A stretch of 64,000 nt of DNA from Stackebrandtia albiflava (GTDB lineage Bacteria > Actinomycetota > Actinomycetes > Mycobacteriales > Micromonosporaceae): the NCBI RefSeq assembly GCF_007994225.1, contig NZ_VLLL01000005.1, positions 1,034,081 to 1,098,080 of the forward strand, given 5' to 3'. Numbering within the stretch: the first letter of the stretch is position 1; every line of letters begins with the position of its first letter. Both the position numbers and the translations under genes were made by a program. The notes under the pieces were generated by a model, which saw only the letters and a program-made list of their open reading frames with translations, made no database searches and was not told the DNA's origin. This document shows, one piece after another, positions 18,101-27,939 of the stretch.

Positions 18101-18478
18101 ATGGCCACCCCGCACTCACCCCTGCAGTCCGAGGCATGCCCCATCGTCCAGGTCATCGACCGCGTCGCCGGGAAATGGGCCGTCTCGATCCTGATCGCCG
18201 CCACCAAGGCACCCGTCCGCTACACCGAGCTCGAACGGAACATCCCCGGCATCAGCCGCCGAATGCTCACCCTCACCCTGCGGAACCTGGAACGCGACGG
18301 CCTACTCGTCAGGACCGTCTACCCCACCGTTCCCCCCAAGGTCGAGTACACCGCCACCGACAGCGCCCGCGAGCTGTACCGGCACCTCGTCGGCCTCACC
18401 GAGTGGGCCGAACGCCACCAACCGGACATCATCCAGGCGCGCATCGCGTACGACAGGGAACACGCCACGGCGGCCTGA
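18101..18478 (+). CDS. HxlR family transcriptional regulator
   Basis: The 125-residue winged-helix protein has the family core: CPIVQVIDRVAGKWAVSIL, the recognition region RYTELERNIPGISRRMLTLTLRNLERDGLLVR, and the wing PTVPPKVEYTATDSAREL. It lacks CxxC-type redox cysteines, but one Cys (CPI) sits at the usual sensor position near the N-terminus. The ATG at 18101 follows ATAGGAG; a GTG at 18071 is also in frame. It diverges from the DHA2 exporter and probably represses it. Confidence 0.9.
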   Translation: MATPHSPLQSEACPIVQVIDRVAGKWAVSILIAATKAPVRYTELERNIPGISRRMLTLTLRNLERDGLLVRTVYPTVPPKVEYTATDSARELYRHLVGLTEWAERHQPDIIQARIAYDREHATAA

Positions 18479-18541
18479 ACCGCCCACACGGCCGCCCTCA
18501 CGGGCATCCGATCGCCGTCGCGGGGCCCATAACGTGGACCC

Positions 18542-19501
18542 ATGAGCCTGCTGGCGACAGAGCACGCGGCCACCGAACCCCCACGGCGCCGACCCGCCGC
18601 CGCCCCACCGGAACCGGGACTCCACCGACTGCAACGCAACGCGGGCAACTCGGCGGTCGCCGGACTCATGGTGCAACGTGACCTCGCCGCCTACACCCGC
18701 GAACACCTCGACGTCACCGCCACCATGCCGCAGGCGCCGCCGATCCTCCACACCACCACCGCCGACGCACCCGCCATCGAGGCCGCCCTACGCGCCCTCA
18801 TCACCTCCGGGGACATCGGCCACCGCACCGTCCGTCACCTCCGGCACTTCTGGTCGAACGGCGCCACCCACGCCCAGATCACCGCCGCCCTTCGCACCGC
18901 CCGATTCGCCCGCGCCGACGAGATGGCCACCCACCTGTTGGACGGACACCGCGTCACCCTCTACTCCGACCGGCAACTCAGCTACATCCCCGGCATCATC
19001 TGGGACACCACCATCAGCGACACCCACGACAACCTCGACGTCCAGACCCGGCGCGGCCTCACCCAGACCGAACGCGCCGCCGCCACGAGCGTCTACGGCG
19101 GCAGCCTCGCCTACGACGACATCGTCCTGGAGGACGCCCCCATCATGGGCATCGGCGGATACGCCCGCACCACCCCGTGGCAGATCAACTTCCCGACCGG
19201 AACCCTCTCCGGCGGAGGTCCCGGTCTGCGTTGGCTGATCCACGAACTCGGCCACTCCTGGCAGTACGCGCGCGGCGTCTCACTCGCCACCACCCTGTAC
19301 CACGCCGTCCGGGGCGTCTACGACTACGGCGGAGAACCCGCCCTTATCCGCAACACCGCCGCCGGCAACGGACTGTCCGCCTTCAACACCGAACAACAGG
19401 CCGACATCGCCGCCGACGCCTACGACGTCCTCAGCTCCGGGGGCGCCGCGGCCGCCTACCAGCCCTACCTCACCGAGTTCCGGTCCGGCACCTACCGTTG
19501 A
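18542..19501 (+). CDS. Putative HExxH metalloprotease resembling extracellular contractile injection system cargo
   Basis: The 319-residue protein has a proline-rich start and the segment LQRNAGNSAVAGLMVQR at residues 30-46. Similar LQR-AGN-AV-GL-QR stretches are characteristic of eCIS-associated DUF4157-type proteins and cargo. The C-terminal half has HELGHSWQYARG with the zinc motif H234-E-x-x-H238. About 46 residues later comes FNTEQQADIAADAY, whose Glu284 is a good third ligand and whose EQQA-I--D pattern is shared with those putative metallopeptidases. There is no signal peptide. No tail-tube, sheath or baseplate genes are in this window, so it is an orphan here. Its protease activity is inferred. 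Confidence 0.65.
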   Translation: MSLLATEHAATEPPRRRPAAAPPEPGLHRLQRNAGNSAVAGLMVQRDLAAYTREHLDVTATMPQAPPILHTTTADAPAIEAALRALITSGDIGHRTVRHLRHFWSNGATHAQITAALRTARFARADEMATHLLDGHRVTLYSDRQLSYIPGIIWDTTISDTHDNLDVQTRRGLTQTERAAATSVYGGSLAYDDIVLEDAPIMGIGGYARTTPWQINFPTGTLSGGGPGLRWLIHELGHSWQYARGVSLATTLYHAVRGVYDYGGEPALIRNTAAGNGLSAFNTEQQADIAADAYDVLSSGGAAAAYQPYLTEFRSGTYR

Positions 19502-19744
19502 CCGGCACCGCACCGACCGTTCGCCGTGCGGCGGACACCTGCGTACGACCGGGCAGCAGGCGAACCAGGGCCGCCCCACGACGGATGTCCACAAGCGATT
19601 CACCGCGGGTGTGCGGACCACCACGAGCGTCCGGCCCGGCATCGGATCCCGGATCCACGCGGCGGTGCCGACCCACGGGCGAACGACACACGCGCGGCCC
19701 GCCCGGGGCGTGCCGCCCGGCCGGACGGCACACCCGCACGAGCG

Positions 19745-22084
19745 TCAGGCCAACCCGGCGCGGCGCAACGCCTCCGCCATCGCCCCCTGCGGCTCCGGAC
19801 GACGCTGCTGACGCCCCGGCTTACCGCCGCGCTGGTTCCCGTCACCCTTGCGGCGACGGTCGCCGCCTCGGCCGCCCCGGTCGCGGTCACCCTCGGCCGG
19901 CTTCTCCACCTTGTCGTCCAAGCGCATCGTCAACGAGATCCGGTTACGCGCCTCGTCGACCTCCAGCACCCGCACCTTCACGATGTCACCGGGTTTGGCG
20001 ACCTCACGCGGATCCGACACGAACCGGTTCGACATCGCGGAGATGTGCACCAGACCGTCCTGGTGGACCCCGATGTCCACGAACGCGCCGAACGCCGCCA
20101 CATTGGTGACGGTGCCCTCCAGGACCATCCCCACCGTCAGGTCCGAGGGCTTCTCGACGCCCTCGGCGAACTCCGCGGTCTTGAACCCCGGGCGCGGGTC
20201 CCGTCCCGGCTTCTCCAACTCCGCGAGGATGTCCGTCACGGTGGGCAGCCCGAACGTGTCGTCGACGAAATCCGTCGGCCGCAACCGGGTGAGCACCCGC
20301 GAGTTGCCGATCAGCCCCGACACGTCGCCACCGGCGGTCTCCGCCATGCGCCGCACCACCGGGTACGCCTCCGGGTGGACACTTGACGCGTCCAGGGGGT
20401 CGTCACCGCCACGGATCCGCAGGAAGCCCGCGCACTGCTCGAACGCCTTCGGCCCCAGCCGCGGCACGTCCTTCAACGCCTGCCTCGACCGGAACGCCCC
20501 CACCGAGTCCCGGTGGGCGACGATGTTGTCCGCGAGGCTCTGACTGATGCCCGACACCCGGGCCAGCAGCGGAGCCGAAGCGGTGTTCAGGTCCACGCCG
20601 ACACCGTTGACGCAGTCCTCCACGACCGCGTCCAGGCTGCGGGACAGCTTCGCCTCCGCCACGTCGTGCTGGTACTGGCCCACCCCGATCGACTTCGGGT
20701 CGATCTTCACCAACTCCGCGAGCGGGTCCTGCAGCCGCCGCGCGATCGACACCGCGCCACGCAACGACACGTCCAGATCCGGCAGTTCCCGCGACGCGTA
20801 CGCCGACGCCGAGTACACCGAGGCCCCCGCCTCCGACACCGTCACCTTGATCGGCTTCTTCCCCTCGACCAGCCGCACCAGCTCACCGGCCAGCCTGTCC
20901 GTCTCCCGGGACGCGGTGCCGTTGCCGATCGCGACGAGCTCCACGCCGTGCCGGACGACCAGTGCCCCCAACGTCGCCAGGGCCTCGTCCCACCGCCCCT
21001 GCGGCTTGTGCGGGTAGACGGTGGCCGTGTCCACGACCTTCCCGGTGGCGTCGACCACCGCGACCTTGACGCCGGTGCGGTAGCCCGGGTCCAGGCCCAT
21101 GGTGACGCGGGTGCCGGCGGGAGCCGCCAACAGCAGATCCCGCAGGTTCGACGCGAACACCTCGACCGCAGCCTCCTCGGCCGCCTGCCACAACCGCACC
21201 CGCGTGTCGACCGACAGGCCCACCGAGATCCGGGTACGCCACGCCCACCGCACCGAGTCCAACAGCCAACGGTCGCCCGGCCGGCCCTGATCCGACACGC
21301 CGAACCGCGCCGCGATGGCCCGTTCGTACTGGTCCGGACCGGCCTCCGGAGCGTCGGAGTCGGACGTCTCCAGCGAGAGCTGAAGCACCTCCTCCTTCTC
21401 ACCACGGAACAACGCCAGTACGCGGTGGCTGGGAAGACTCGTGAACGGCTCCGCGAAGTCGAAGTAGTCGGAGAACTTGGCGCCCTCGGTCTCCTTGCCC
21501 TCCCGGACCTTCGCCGTCACCCGGCCCGACGACCACATCCGCTCGCGCAACTCCGCCAGCAGGTCGGCGTCCTCCGCGAACCGCTCGGTGAGGATCGCGC
21601 GGGCACCGGCCAGGGCCGCCGAGATGTCCGGCACGTCCTTGTCGGGCGAGATGTAGTCCGCCGCCATCTGCTGCGGAATCAAGTCGGGGTCGGCGAGCAA
21701 CCGGGTCGCCAGCGGCTCCAGGCCGGCCTCCCTGGCGATCTGCGCCTTGGTGCGCCGCTTCGGCTTGTACGGCAGGTAGAGGTCCTCGAGCCGCGCCTTG
21801 GTGTCGGCGGCCAGGATCTGCGCCTTCAGCTCCCCGGTGAGTTTGCCCTGCTCGTCGATCGACTGGAGGATCGCGTCCCGTCGCTCGGTCATCTCACGCA
21901 GGTAGCGGAGCCGTTCGTCGAGAGTGCGGAGCTGAGCGTCGTCGAGAGTGCCGGTCGCCTCCTTGCGGTACCGCGCGATGAACGGCACCGTGGCGCCGCC
22001 GTCGAGCAGGTCGACCGCCGCCCGCACCTGGCGTTCGGCGACCCCCAGTTCCGAGGCGATCCGTTGGTGAATCTCGGTGCTCAC
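19745..22084 (-). CDS. Tex family S1 RNA-binding protein
   Basis: The 779-residue protein matches Tex in length and domain order: N-terminal Tex helical region ([32 protein letters not shown]), a YqgF/RNase H-like domain ([17 protein letters not shown], about 320-450), helix-hairpin-helix motifs (about 490-600, [17 protein letters not shown]), and a C-terminal S1 domain (about 640-710, [17 protein letters not shown]), followed by a basic Gly/Arg tail. Tex is a cytosolic nucleic-acid-binding factor linked to transcription and stress survival. The GTG at 22084 follows GTGGAGGGG; upstream in-frame sequence is non-family. Confidence 0.93.
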   Translation of the reverse strand: MSTEIHQRIASELGVAERQVRAAVDLLDGGATVPFIARYRKEATGTLDDAQLRTLDERLRYLREMTERRDAILQSIDEQGKLTGELKAQILAADTKARLEDLYLPYKPKRRTKAQIAREAGLEPLATRLLADPDLIPQQMAADYISPDKDVPDISAALAGARAILTERFAEDADLLAELRERMWSSGRVTAKVREGKETEGAKFSDYFDFAEPFTSLPSHRVLALFRGEKEEVLQLSLETSDSDAPEAGPDQYERAIAARFGVSDQGRPGDRWLLDSVRWAWRTRISVGLSVDTRVRLWQAAEEAAVEVFASNLRDLLLAAPAGTRVTMGLDPGYRTGVKVAVVDATGKVVDTATVYPHKPQGRWDEALATLGALVVRHGVELVAIGNGTASRETDRLAGELVRLVEGKKPIKVTVSEAGASVYSASAYASRELPDLDVSLRGAVSIARRLQDPLAELVKIDPKSIGVGQYQHDVAEAKLSRSLDAVVEDCVNGVGVDLNTASAPLLARVSGISQSLADNIVAHRDSVGAFRSRQALKDVPRLGPKAFEQCAGFLRIRGGDDPLDASSVHPEAYPVVRRMAETAGGDVSGLIGNSRVLTRLRPTDFVDDTFGLPTVTDILAELEKPGRDPRPGFKTAEFAEGVEKPSDLTVGMVLEGTVTNVAAFGAFVDIGVHQDGLVHISAMSNRFVSDPREVAKPGDIVKVRVLEVDEARNRISLTMRLDDKVEKPAEGDRDRGGRGGDRRRKGDGNQRGGKPGRQQRRPEPQGAMAEALRRAGLA

Positions 22085-22232
22085 AGTTTCCCCTCCACAG
22101 GCGATCGATCTGATGCACGATTGTGCCCTCCCCACCGGAGGAGTCGGGCACCACCCACGCCGAACCGGGCCGACCGGTGCGACACGGTCCCCGTCTCGCA
22201 CCGGTGCCGCGCACACCCGGCAACGACGCGCC

Positions 22233-22748
22233 CTAGAACAGCGTGGGAGGGGCCGACCCCTCCAGTTCCAGCAGCCGCCGCTTCGTCTCCACCATGCGGC
22301 CCCCACTGCCGGCGAAGCCCCCGATACCGCCGTCCGCGGCGACGACCCGGTGACACGGCACCACCACGGGTACGGGATTGCCCGCCATGATCCCGCCCAC
22401 GGCCCGGGCGCCGTCCGGGCGACCCGCCAGCGCGGCGAGCCCGCCGTAACTGACGGTCTCGCCGTAACCTACCGCCTCGAACAGGCGGCGGCGGACCGTG
22501 AGCGGCCACCCGTCACTGAGCGACCAGTCGACCGGCGTGTCGAACCGGGTGCGCGCGCCCGCGAAGAACTCCGTCAGCTCCCGGCACACCGAGGCCAGAT
22601 GCGCGGCGGCGTCCGGCGAGGCGGGGCCGGGTGGCACGTCGGCGTCGGGCAGCGGGCCGAACGAGACCCGGCGCACACCGGCGGGTGAACAGACGACTCC
22701 GACCGGGCCGATGGGGGAGTTGACGGTGGTGCTGGCGAGTCCTGGCAT
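22233..22748 (-). CDS. ogt: Methylated-DNA--[protein]-cysteine S-methyltransferase (Ogt/MGMT)
   Basis: The 171-residue protein has the acceptor motif [10 protein letters not shown] with Cys132, the helix-turn-helix region [18 protein letters not shown], and the [12 protein letters not shown] asparagine-hinge segment. It transfers O6-alkyl groups from guanine to its own cysteine in a suicide reaction. The ATG at 22748 fits family length. The frame stays open upstream through the neighbouring tRNA genes, but that part is not coding. No Ada-type regulatory domain is present. Confidence 0.9.
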   Translation of the reverse strand: MPGLASTTVNSPIGPVGVVCSPAGVRRVSFGPLPDADVPPGPASPDAAAHLASVCRELTEFFAGARTRFDTPVDWSLSDGWPLTVRRRLFEAVGYGETVSYGGLAALAGRPDGARAVGGIMAGNPVPVVVPCHRVVAADGGIGGFAGSGGRMVETKRRLLELEGSAPPTLF

Positions 22749-22903
22749 CCCGCCATTGTCGCCGCCGGGTGTGACGCCTGAACAGCGCCTCCGACCCGCC
22801 CGACACGAAAAGGGCACCCCCCCGTTTGGCACTCGTGGAGGGAGTGAGCTAAAGTTCTCTCCGTTGCCGAAGCGGGAAGCAAAACCGCAGAAGCACACGA
22901 AAT

Positions 22904-22976
22904 GCGGACGTAGCGCAGCTGGTAGCGCGTCACCTTGCCAAGGTGAAGGTCGCGGGTTCGAACCCCGTCGTCCGCT
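22904..22976 (+). tRNA. tRNA-Gly (anticodon GCC)
   Basis: The acceptor stem GCGGACG pairs with CGTCCGC. The anticodon loop TTGCCAA gives GCC between CACC-type arms, and the T arm is GGGTTCGAACCCC-like. CCA is not encoded. Confidence 0.95.
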
Positions 22977-23006
22977 CGGAGGCCGAGCCGTACGGCACAG
23001 GCCCGC

Positions 23007-23077
23007 GGTGGAGTGGCCGAGAGGCGAGGCAGCGGCCTGCAAAGCCGCGTACACGGGTTCAAATCCCGTCTCCACCT
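23007..23077 (+). tRNA. tRNA-Cys (anticodon GCA)
   Basis: The acceptor stem GGTGGAG pairs with CTCCACC. The anticodon stem GCGGC/GCCGC with loop CTGCAAA gives anticodon GCA, and the T loop is GGTTCAAATCC. CCA is not encoded. Confidence 0.95.
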
Positions 23078-23089
23078 CGGAGATTTCCC

Positions 23090-23164
23090 GGACGATTAGC
23101 TCAGCGGGAGAGCGCTTCCCTGACACGGAAGAGGTCACTGGTTCAATCCCAGTATCGTCCACCA
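23090..23164 (+). tRNA. tRNA-Val (anticodon GAC)
   Basis: The acceptor stem GGACGAT pairs with ATCGTCC. The anticodon stem CTTCC/GGAAG with loop CTGACAC gives anticodon GAC. CCA is encoded at 23162-23164. It is the last gene of the three-tRNA array, directly before the accessory region. Confidence 0.95.
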
Positions 23165-23167
23165 GCA

Positions 23168-23199
23168 AAAACCCCTGACGGCCAAGCCGCCAGGGGTTT
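23168..23199 (+). terminator. Terminator after the tRNA array
   Basis: AACCCCTGACGGC pairs with GCCGCCAGGGGTT, with a CAA loop and one mismatch, followed by a short T stretch. It starts four bases after the tRNA-Val CCA. Confidence 0.75.
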
Positions 23200-23926
23200 C
23201 GGGCCTAATTGAGGGCCTATCGATTCAAAGAGTGCCTAGTCTTCGGTCGTGAACGCCGTGTCCAGAGTTCCGCGCCCTCGGTGATGATGCGGCGGCTGGA
23301 CGTTGACCTGGTACTGCTGCTGGGCCTGTAGCTCGGCACCAACTCGCCGCCCGCATCGAGCTGGTGCGGGCAGCGCCGTGTCTCACGATATTTATGGCCG
23401 CGAGACAGCCTGTCCCACGAGATGCCTCACGGGTTGACGGACGGCCGCGCCGATGTCTCAGGAGAACGTCTCAATGTCTCACTGGGTGTCTTACGTGAGA
23501 CATTGAGACGAGAGGGCTGCCAAGTTCGACCCGTGGCGGCTGTAAATTCGGCGCTTGGCAGTGGTGAGGCATCGGGTGATGCTGGCGTCGGTGGCCGGGT
23601 AAGGAACCTGCCGCAGACATTTGAGTTTGCGGCCGTCGAGTCGCCGTTCACGGCTCCGGTGTCGGCCGACGCCGCCCACGGCGCGCACTGAGTCAAGCCG
23701 ATCCTGCCCGTCGAAGTCGCCTACGGATCGCTGCAACCGGTCGGTCGACATCCGCGGCTGGTGGGGGTGAGGATCGGCCTTCTCCCGTGGGCTACTCCTG
23801 GCCGTCACGACGTCTGTACGGCGGGATGTGGTGTCCTGGGGATCTGCCGCCTGGACGGCGTCGGTCGGGCGGTGTCAGTAGGCGACAAAGCCGAAGACGT
23901 CGGCGACGTTGACAGCGATGGGTGGC
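23200..23926. other. Gene-poor stretch behind the tRNA array
   Basis: I find no convincing gene in these 727 bases. Short open frames on both strands lack ribosome sites and family resemblance. A minus-strand frame ending at the TAG at 23236-23238 (tail HHHRGRGTLDTAFTTED) is open for only about 46 codons and may be the end of a decayed gene, in the position where an integrase would sit relative to tRNA-Val. The repeated GTCTCA element at 23467-23510 is the only clear structure. Confidence 0.5.
23467..23510. repeat. 16-bp perfect inverted repeat built from GTCTCA/TGAGAC units
   Basis: CGTCTCAATGTCTCAC (23467-23482) is exactly inverted at 23495-23510, with a 12-base centre. Each arm contains two GTCTCA hexamers 8 bp apart. 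More copies of the hexamer lie nearby (for example near 23371 and 23454). A tetrameric protein-binding site or a recombinase/partition site is plausible. It is not followed by T runs, so a terminator is unlikely. Confidence 0.75.
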
Positions 23927-26773
23927 TCAGCATGGTGATGGCATTGACACGCCATGGTGGCGTGCGGCTTGCACGGCGATGTCGACCAGGATGCTGTTGC
24001 GGTAATGGTTGTCCTTGGGGAGTGATCGGGCCAGGTGTTCGGCGCGGTCACGATCGATCGGTATCCATGCTTGGGCGAGGTCCGCGCGGAGGCGGTCGCG
24101 GTATCTTCCACTTTTCGACTGAATGAGGCGCTCGGCTTGGGTGAGGACACAGGTGGCGGTTGCCGGGTCGATGCGGGCCGCCGCCGCTCCGATGGCGATG
24201 AGCGGTTCCGGCAGCCAGCGATCCTGCAACTCGCTCGCCATCTGTGTGGCTTCCCTGAGAAGGCGACCTGCCGCCTTGGGGGTGTTTTCGGCGTATCCGG
24301 ATGCGACTGAGGCGAGTGCGCAAATGACCTTGGCTTCACTCGCGTATCCCGTGATGGCGCGAGCCCAACGTTCCGCGCGTTCGGGATTGCTGGGAGCCCA
24401 ACCCTTGGCCAGCGCCAGTTTAGGGGCAGATATCTCGTCGGAGAGACGTGTGGCGAGTCGTTCGGCGGCCGCCAGGTCCACCTTCGCGAAGCGCTCGACC
24501 AGGTCTGCCATGGCGAACTCCCAGTCGTCGAGGCGTCCGTGAGTCGAATGTGCGGTCCGCTCGGCAGCCTGGACGTCGATGTCGAGGAGGTCCTCAGTCA
24601 GGTCAATGGCCGACTCGGCATGTTCGTCGGGGATCAGCCGGTAGAGCTGTGCAGCGCGTACCGGATGAGCGGCGGCCAGTTCGTCGACGAGGGATCGCAT
24701 GACCCACCGGTTGAACGGTTCGCCGTGAAGCGGGTTGGCGAGAAGGTACTCGGCTCGCCCGGGATCGGTGACCGCCCAGGTCTCGACGAGCTGTTGAAAC
24801 CCCCGCTGTTGTTGGTGTTCCTGCATGAGCGGGAATCGCCGCTCGGCTTCGGCTGACAGGAGTCTGGCCTGTTCGGGGTTCTCCGTCACCCGGGCGAGCA
24901 AGGTCAACGCGTGAACATGATCTCCGGGATCCGTCATGTTCTGGCAGAGTGCTTCGGCGTGTGGCAGGTCGACCACGCTGACCCAGCTCACCATGGATGT
25001 TAGGTCGTAACCGTCCTTTTCGATGTCTGCTGCGCTCTGCGCCAGCGCGATGGCAGACGGGAGGACGCGTGCCGCCCGGGCCGGGTCGGTGGCGGCAAGC
25101 GGACGGATCGCCGCGCATAGTGCGCGGTATCCGCCGTGCTCATTCCGTTCACGAGTTGCCAGGAGGCGGCGTTCGTGCGTCTCATCGGCGGCAGCGCTCC
25201 AGACGGCGGCATTCCTCAGCCGATCGATCGCGGTCTCTCTGGTGGGGTCCGGGGTCGAATGAAGCACATGATCGCATTCCTCGAAAAGGTTTGCCGCGGT
25301 CTCCGGGGACCTCGGTGCGATGACCAGAGCCGCTTTGAACAAGGCGCCGGCCCGGGCAGGGTGGTCCCCGGGGATGGCGTCGAGCGCGTCGGTCATCGCC
25401 TCCGCGTCATCGGCCAAGGCCACGAAGACGTGATTGATCAGCTCTTCACGATTCAAGGTCCGGACCCGCTCGACGGCACCTTTTGGATCAGACCGAGCCA
25501 GCAGCTTCATCGCAGCCGACATTGCGTCGGTCAAGTAGCCCCTTTCCTCCTCCAGGGCCAGCTCGTCCCGCAGGACCGAATCCACAATCCGAGCGGACTG
25601 AACCGGCAGGGCGACGCGCGCTCGTACGGGTCGCGGTACTGCCTGTGTTGAGGTGCCCGAGGGAACCGGTCGAGGACGCGGCTGGGGTCTTGGAGTGCGG
25701 TGGTGGGTGGCGGCGTGGTCGACGGGAATGGCTCCGTAGGCGACGACGGTCTCGGGTTGTTCGATGACCGTGGGAGCGATACCGGTGGCTCGATGCAGAA
25801 GCGTCCCGACCAGAGGCATTCGGGATGCCCCGCCCACAAGGAACAGTCCGGCGATGTCGCAGGAATCCGCACCGCTCGCACGAATCAGAGCCTGCGTGAG
25901 TCGCACGGTCTTGTCGATGAGCGGTCGGGCGAGCACCTCGAGTTCGTCGCGGGTGAGGTGCGCTTCCTTCTCGACCAGTGGAATCAGCAGACTGACCTGG
26001 TTGTCGCGGGAGAGGCGTTCCTTGGCGGAGCGGACGTCGTCGAGGAAGTGCCGACGCTGCCGACGTTCATCGGGTGTCTGAGGAGCCAGCAAGCGGGACC
26101 ACTGTGTGCTTTCGCGGTGAGGCAGACCCAGATGCGTCATGAGGGCGTGGTCGACGTCCACACCACCGACATCCGCCGCGCCGTCGGCGGCCAGGACATC
26201 GAAACCCGAGGCGATCCGCTGCACCACCGAGATGTCGAAGGTTCCACCACCGAGGTCGTAGACCACGATGGCCGAACCGACCGCCATGTCGGTTGCCTGC
26301 CGCTCAGCGAAGTAGCCGGCTGCGGCCACCGGTTCGGGCACCAACCGCGACACCGCCGTCCCCGCCGCGTCGGCCGCGTCGACGAGGACCTGACGCCGGA
26401 CCGGCCCCCATGTGGCCGGATGAGTCAGCGTTACCGGAGGCAGAGAGCCTGTCACCCGAACGCACTCGTCTCGCACTCGCTCCAAGATCGCCGTGAACAT
26501 CGCCTGCACACTGATCTCGGCATCGCCCAACAACACGGAACCGTCATCGATGCGGCGCTTGGGATGCGGCTCGAAACGCTCCGGCGCCAACCGCGCCGAA
26601 TGCACCGCGTCCCGCCCAACGGACAGTGTTCCGTCAGGCCGGGCGTACACCGCCGACACCAGCAACGGCGATCCATCGAACAGCAACGGGCTCACCGCGC
26701 CGTTCCGCCCCCGCAATACCGCCACCGTGTGAGAGGTACCCAAATCCACGCTCAAACCCGCTGGCAAGGACAT
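23927..26773 (-). CDS. Hsp70-type ATPase domain fused to a long helical-repeat tail
   Basis: The 948-residue protein opens with an actin/Hsp70 nucleotide-binding domain (about 1-345): SVDLGTSHTVAVL (phosphate 1), VVYDLGGGTFDISVV at 171-185 (phosphate 2), VEPVAAAGYF-like adenosine-side motif, and LVGGASRMPLV. It lacks an Hsp70 substrate-binding beta domain and lid. A Pro/Arg linker (about 355-400) leads into some 500 residues of helical repeats, about nine to ten units with a recurring D/N-P-x-R-A-x-x-L core (ATDPARAARVL, TDPGRAEYLL, SNPERAERWA, DRDRAEHLA). It is probably an ATP-switched scaffold or chaperone-like protein. Partners are unknown, and no DnaJ or GrpE gene is adjacent. Confidence 0.8.
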   Translation of the reverse strand: MSLPAGLSVDLGTSHTVAVLRGRNGAVSPLLFDGSPLLVSAVYARPDGTLSVGRDAVHSARLAPERFEPHPKRRIDDGSVLLGDAEISVQAMFTAILERVRDECVRVTGSLPPVTLTHPATWGPVRRQVLVDAADAAGTAVSRLVPEPVAAAGYFAERQATDMAVGSAIVVYDLGGGTFDISVVQRIASGFDVLAADGAADVGGVDVDHALMTHLGLPHRESTQWSRLLAPQTPDERRQRRHFLDDVRSAKERLSRDNQVSLLIPLVEKEAHLTRDELEVLARPLIDKTVRLTQALIRASGADSCDIAGLFLVGGASRMPLVGTLLHRATGIAPTVIEQPETVVAYGAIPVDHAATHHRTPRPQPRPRPVPSGTSTQAVPRPVRARVALPVQSARIVDSVLRDELALEEERGYLTDAMSAAMKLLARSDPKGAVERVRTLNREELINHVFVALADDAEAMTDALDAIPGDHPARAGALFKAALVIAPRSPETAANLFEECDHVLHSTPDPTRETAIDRLRNAAVWSAAADETHERRLLATRERNEHGGYRALCAAIRPLAATDPARAARVLPSAIALAQSAADIEKDGYDLTSMVSWVSVVDLPHAEALCQNMTDPGDHVHALTLLARVTENPEQARLLSAEAERRFPLMQEHQQQRGFQQLVETWAVTDPGRAEYLLANPLHGEPFNRWVMRSLVDELAAAHPVRAAQLYRLIPDEHAESAIDLTEDLLDIDVQAAERTAHSTHGRLDDWEFAMADLVERFAKVDLAAAERLATRLSDEISAPKLALAKGWAPSNPERAERWARAITGYASEAKVICALASVASGYAENTPKAAGRLLREATQMASELQDRWLPEPLIAIGAAAARIDPATATCVLTQAERLIQSKSGRYRDRLRADLAQAWIPIDRDRAEHLARSLPKDNHYRNSILVDIAVQAARHHGVSMPSPC

Positions 26774-27180
26774 GAAACCAATCTACCGCCCACACCAACA
26801 AGGCAGCACCACCGATCCACCCCGGCGGAAGGGTTGGGCACGTTCAATATCGAAGAGGGACCGGCCATGGCTGATGCCCTCGGACCTGGTGTTGTCCTGC
26901 ATTGGAGGAACACCGGGTTCGGCACAGCTCCACGGGCCGCTGGGACTCACGTGATTGTGTCTGGCCGGTTGAGCTCCTCGGCCGTCGTATCCGGCTTGTG
27001 CAGGGCGCCCATGCCCTCCATAAGTGGTGTGGCAGTGGATCTTGCAGGCCCGCACCAGGCCGGGTGGGATTTGGGAAGATGTGTACGGCGGTGCCGTCTG
27101 GACGCCGGCTTGCCGGCTTCAGCCGGGCGTTTTGGTTGCTTGTGGCCGAAGAATCGGAGGGGGGAAGGGCTCATTCCTCA
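26774..27180. other. Intergenic stretch without a recognisable gene
   Basis: About 400 bases upstream of the Hsp70-like gene. Open frames are short, have no ribosome sites and give low-complexity or shadow-like peptides. The promoter of the Hsp70-like gene should lie near 26774-26850, but I see no clear -35/-10 pair. Confidence 0.4.
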
Positions 27181-27939
27181 TTACTCCTGTGCTTTCAGAC
27201 GCAAGCCTCTCCAATGCTTCCTTCGTGGCTTCCTGCATTTCGGCGACCGATTCGGAGTAGGCGGCCCTGTGGCGGGTTTCGTAGTGGCGGCCCATCCGCA
27301 CCTTGACCGCAGGGGTGGCGCCATGCACCACAAGGGCCATCTGCTCGTCGGTGGACGGGGTGCGGATGTCCTGCGCGGCGATTGTTTCCGGTCCTGGAGT
27401 TGTGTGCTCATGCCAGTGCTGCCTCGGGAGTGTTGGGGTGTGGTGAGGTGCTCGCGGTAGGTGCCGGCCGGGTCGGCGAACTTGCTCAGTTCCTCACCGG
27501 TCCGCCCGCCCAGCGCCTGCTGGTCGCCGAGCGAGGCGGCCTTCGCAACGTGTTCCGTGGCCTCGTCGAACTGGTCAAGACGACCGAGTGCCGCGCCGAG
27601 CGCGAAGTGGGCCTCCGCGTGTTCGGGTCGCATCGCGAGGCACTCGCGCAGCGGACCGACTGCGTTTTGCGAATCGCCCATATTGAACAGGGAGGCTCCC
27701 AAGAGGAACTGCGCGTTCGGCACGTCGGTGCCATATCCCGGACCCTGATTCGGGCATCGCGCCAGGCCAAACCGCGACGTTTGTCTCTGACGCGCAGGAC
27801 GAGCCGTTCGCGCCGCTGGACCGCAGCGCTTTACCGGGCGCTCTAGCCGACTCGGCGTAGGTCTCGCACCGCCGGTCGGGGCTGGTATCCGGCGGAGCGG
27901 TATGTGGTGACGGCCGCGGTGTTGGAGGCCTCGGCGCAT
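27181..27939 (-). pseudogene. Broken TPR-repeat gene
   Basis: One minus-strand frame contains two good tetratricopeptide-like repeats (NAQFLLGASLFNMGDSQNAV, then HAEAHFALGAALGRLDQFDEA) between about 27480 and 27750, but its start and end look non-coding. A different frame covering 27340 to 27190 gives a coherent helical peptide (ALVVHGATPAVKVRMGRHYE...EMQEATKEALERL). The two parts probably belonged to one or two coupled genes now separated by frameshift or decay. A third frame stops at a TGA that overlaps an ATG near 27412. The original function is not recognisable. Confidence 0.45.

Noticed and set aside
22749-23168. Upstream extension of the methyltransferase reading frame
   Set aside because: It runs through three tRNA genes read backwards (for example GIEPVTSS and GFEPVYA), a common artefact. 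The true start is the ATG at 22748.
23422-23691. 89-codon plus-strand frame after the tRNA array
   Set aside because: It crosses the GTCTCA palindrome, has no ribosome site, and gives a low-complexity peptide with no family resemblance.
25700-27460. 586-codon plus-strand frame opposite the Hsp70-like gene
   Set aside because: High-GC shadow, rich in Arg/His/Gln, with the real gene on the other strand carrying clear ATPase motifs.
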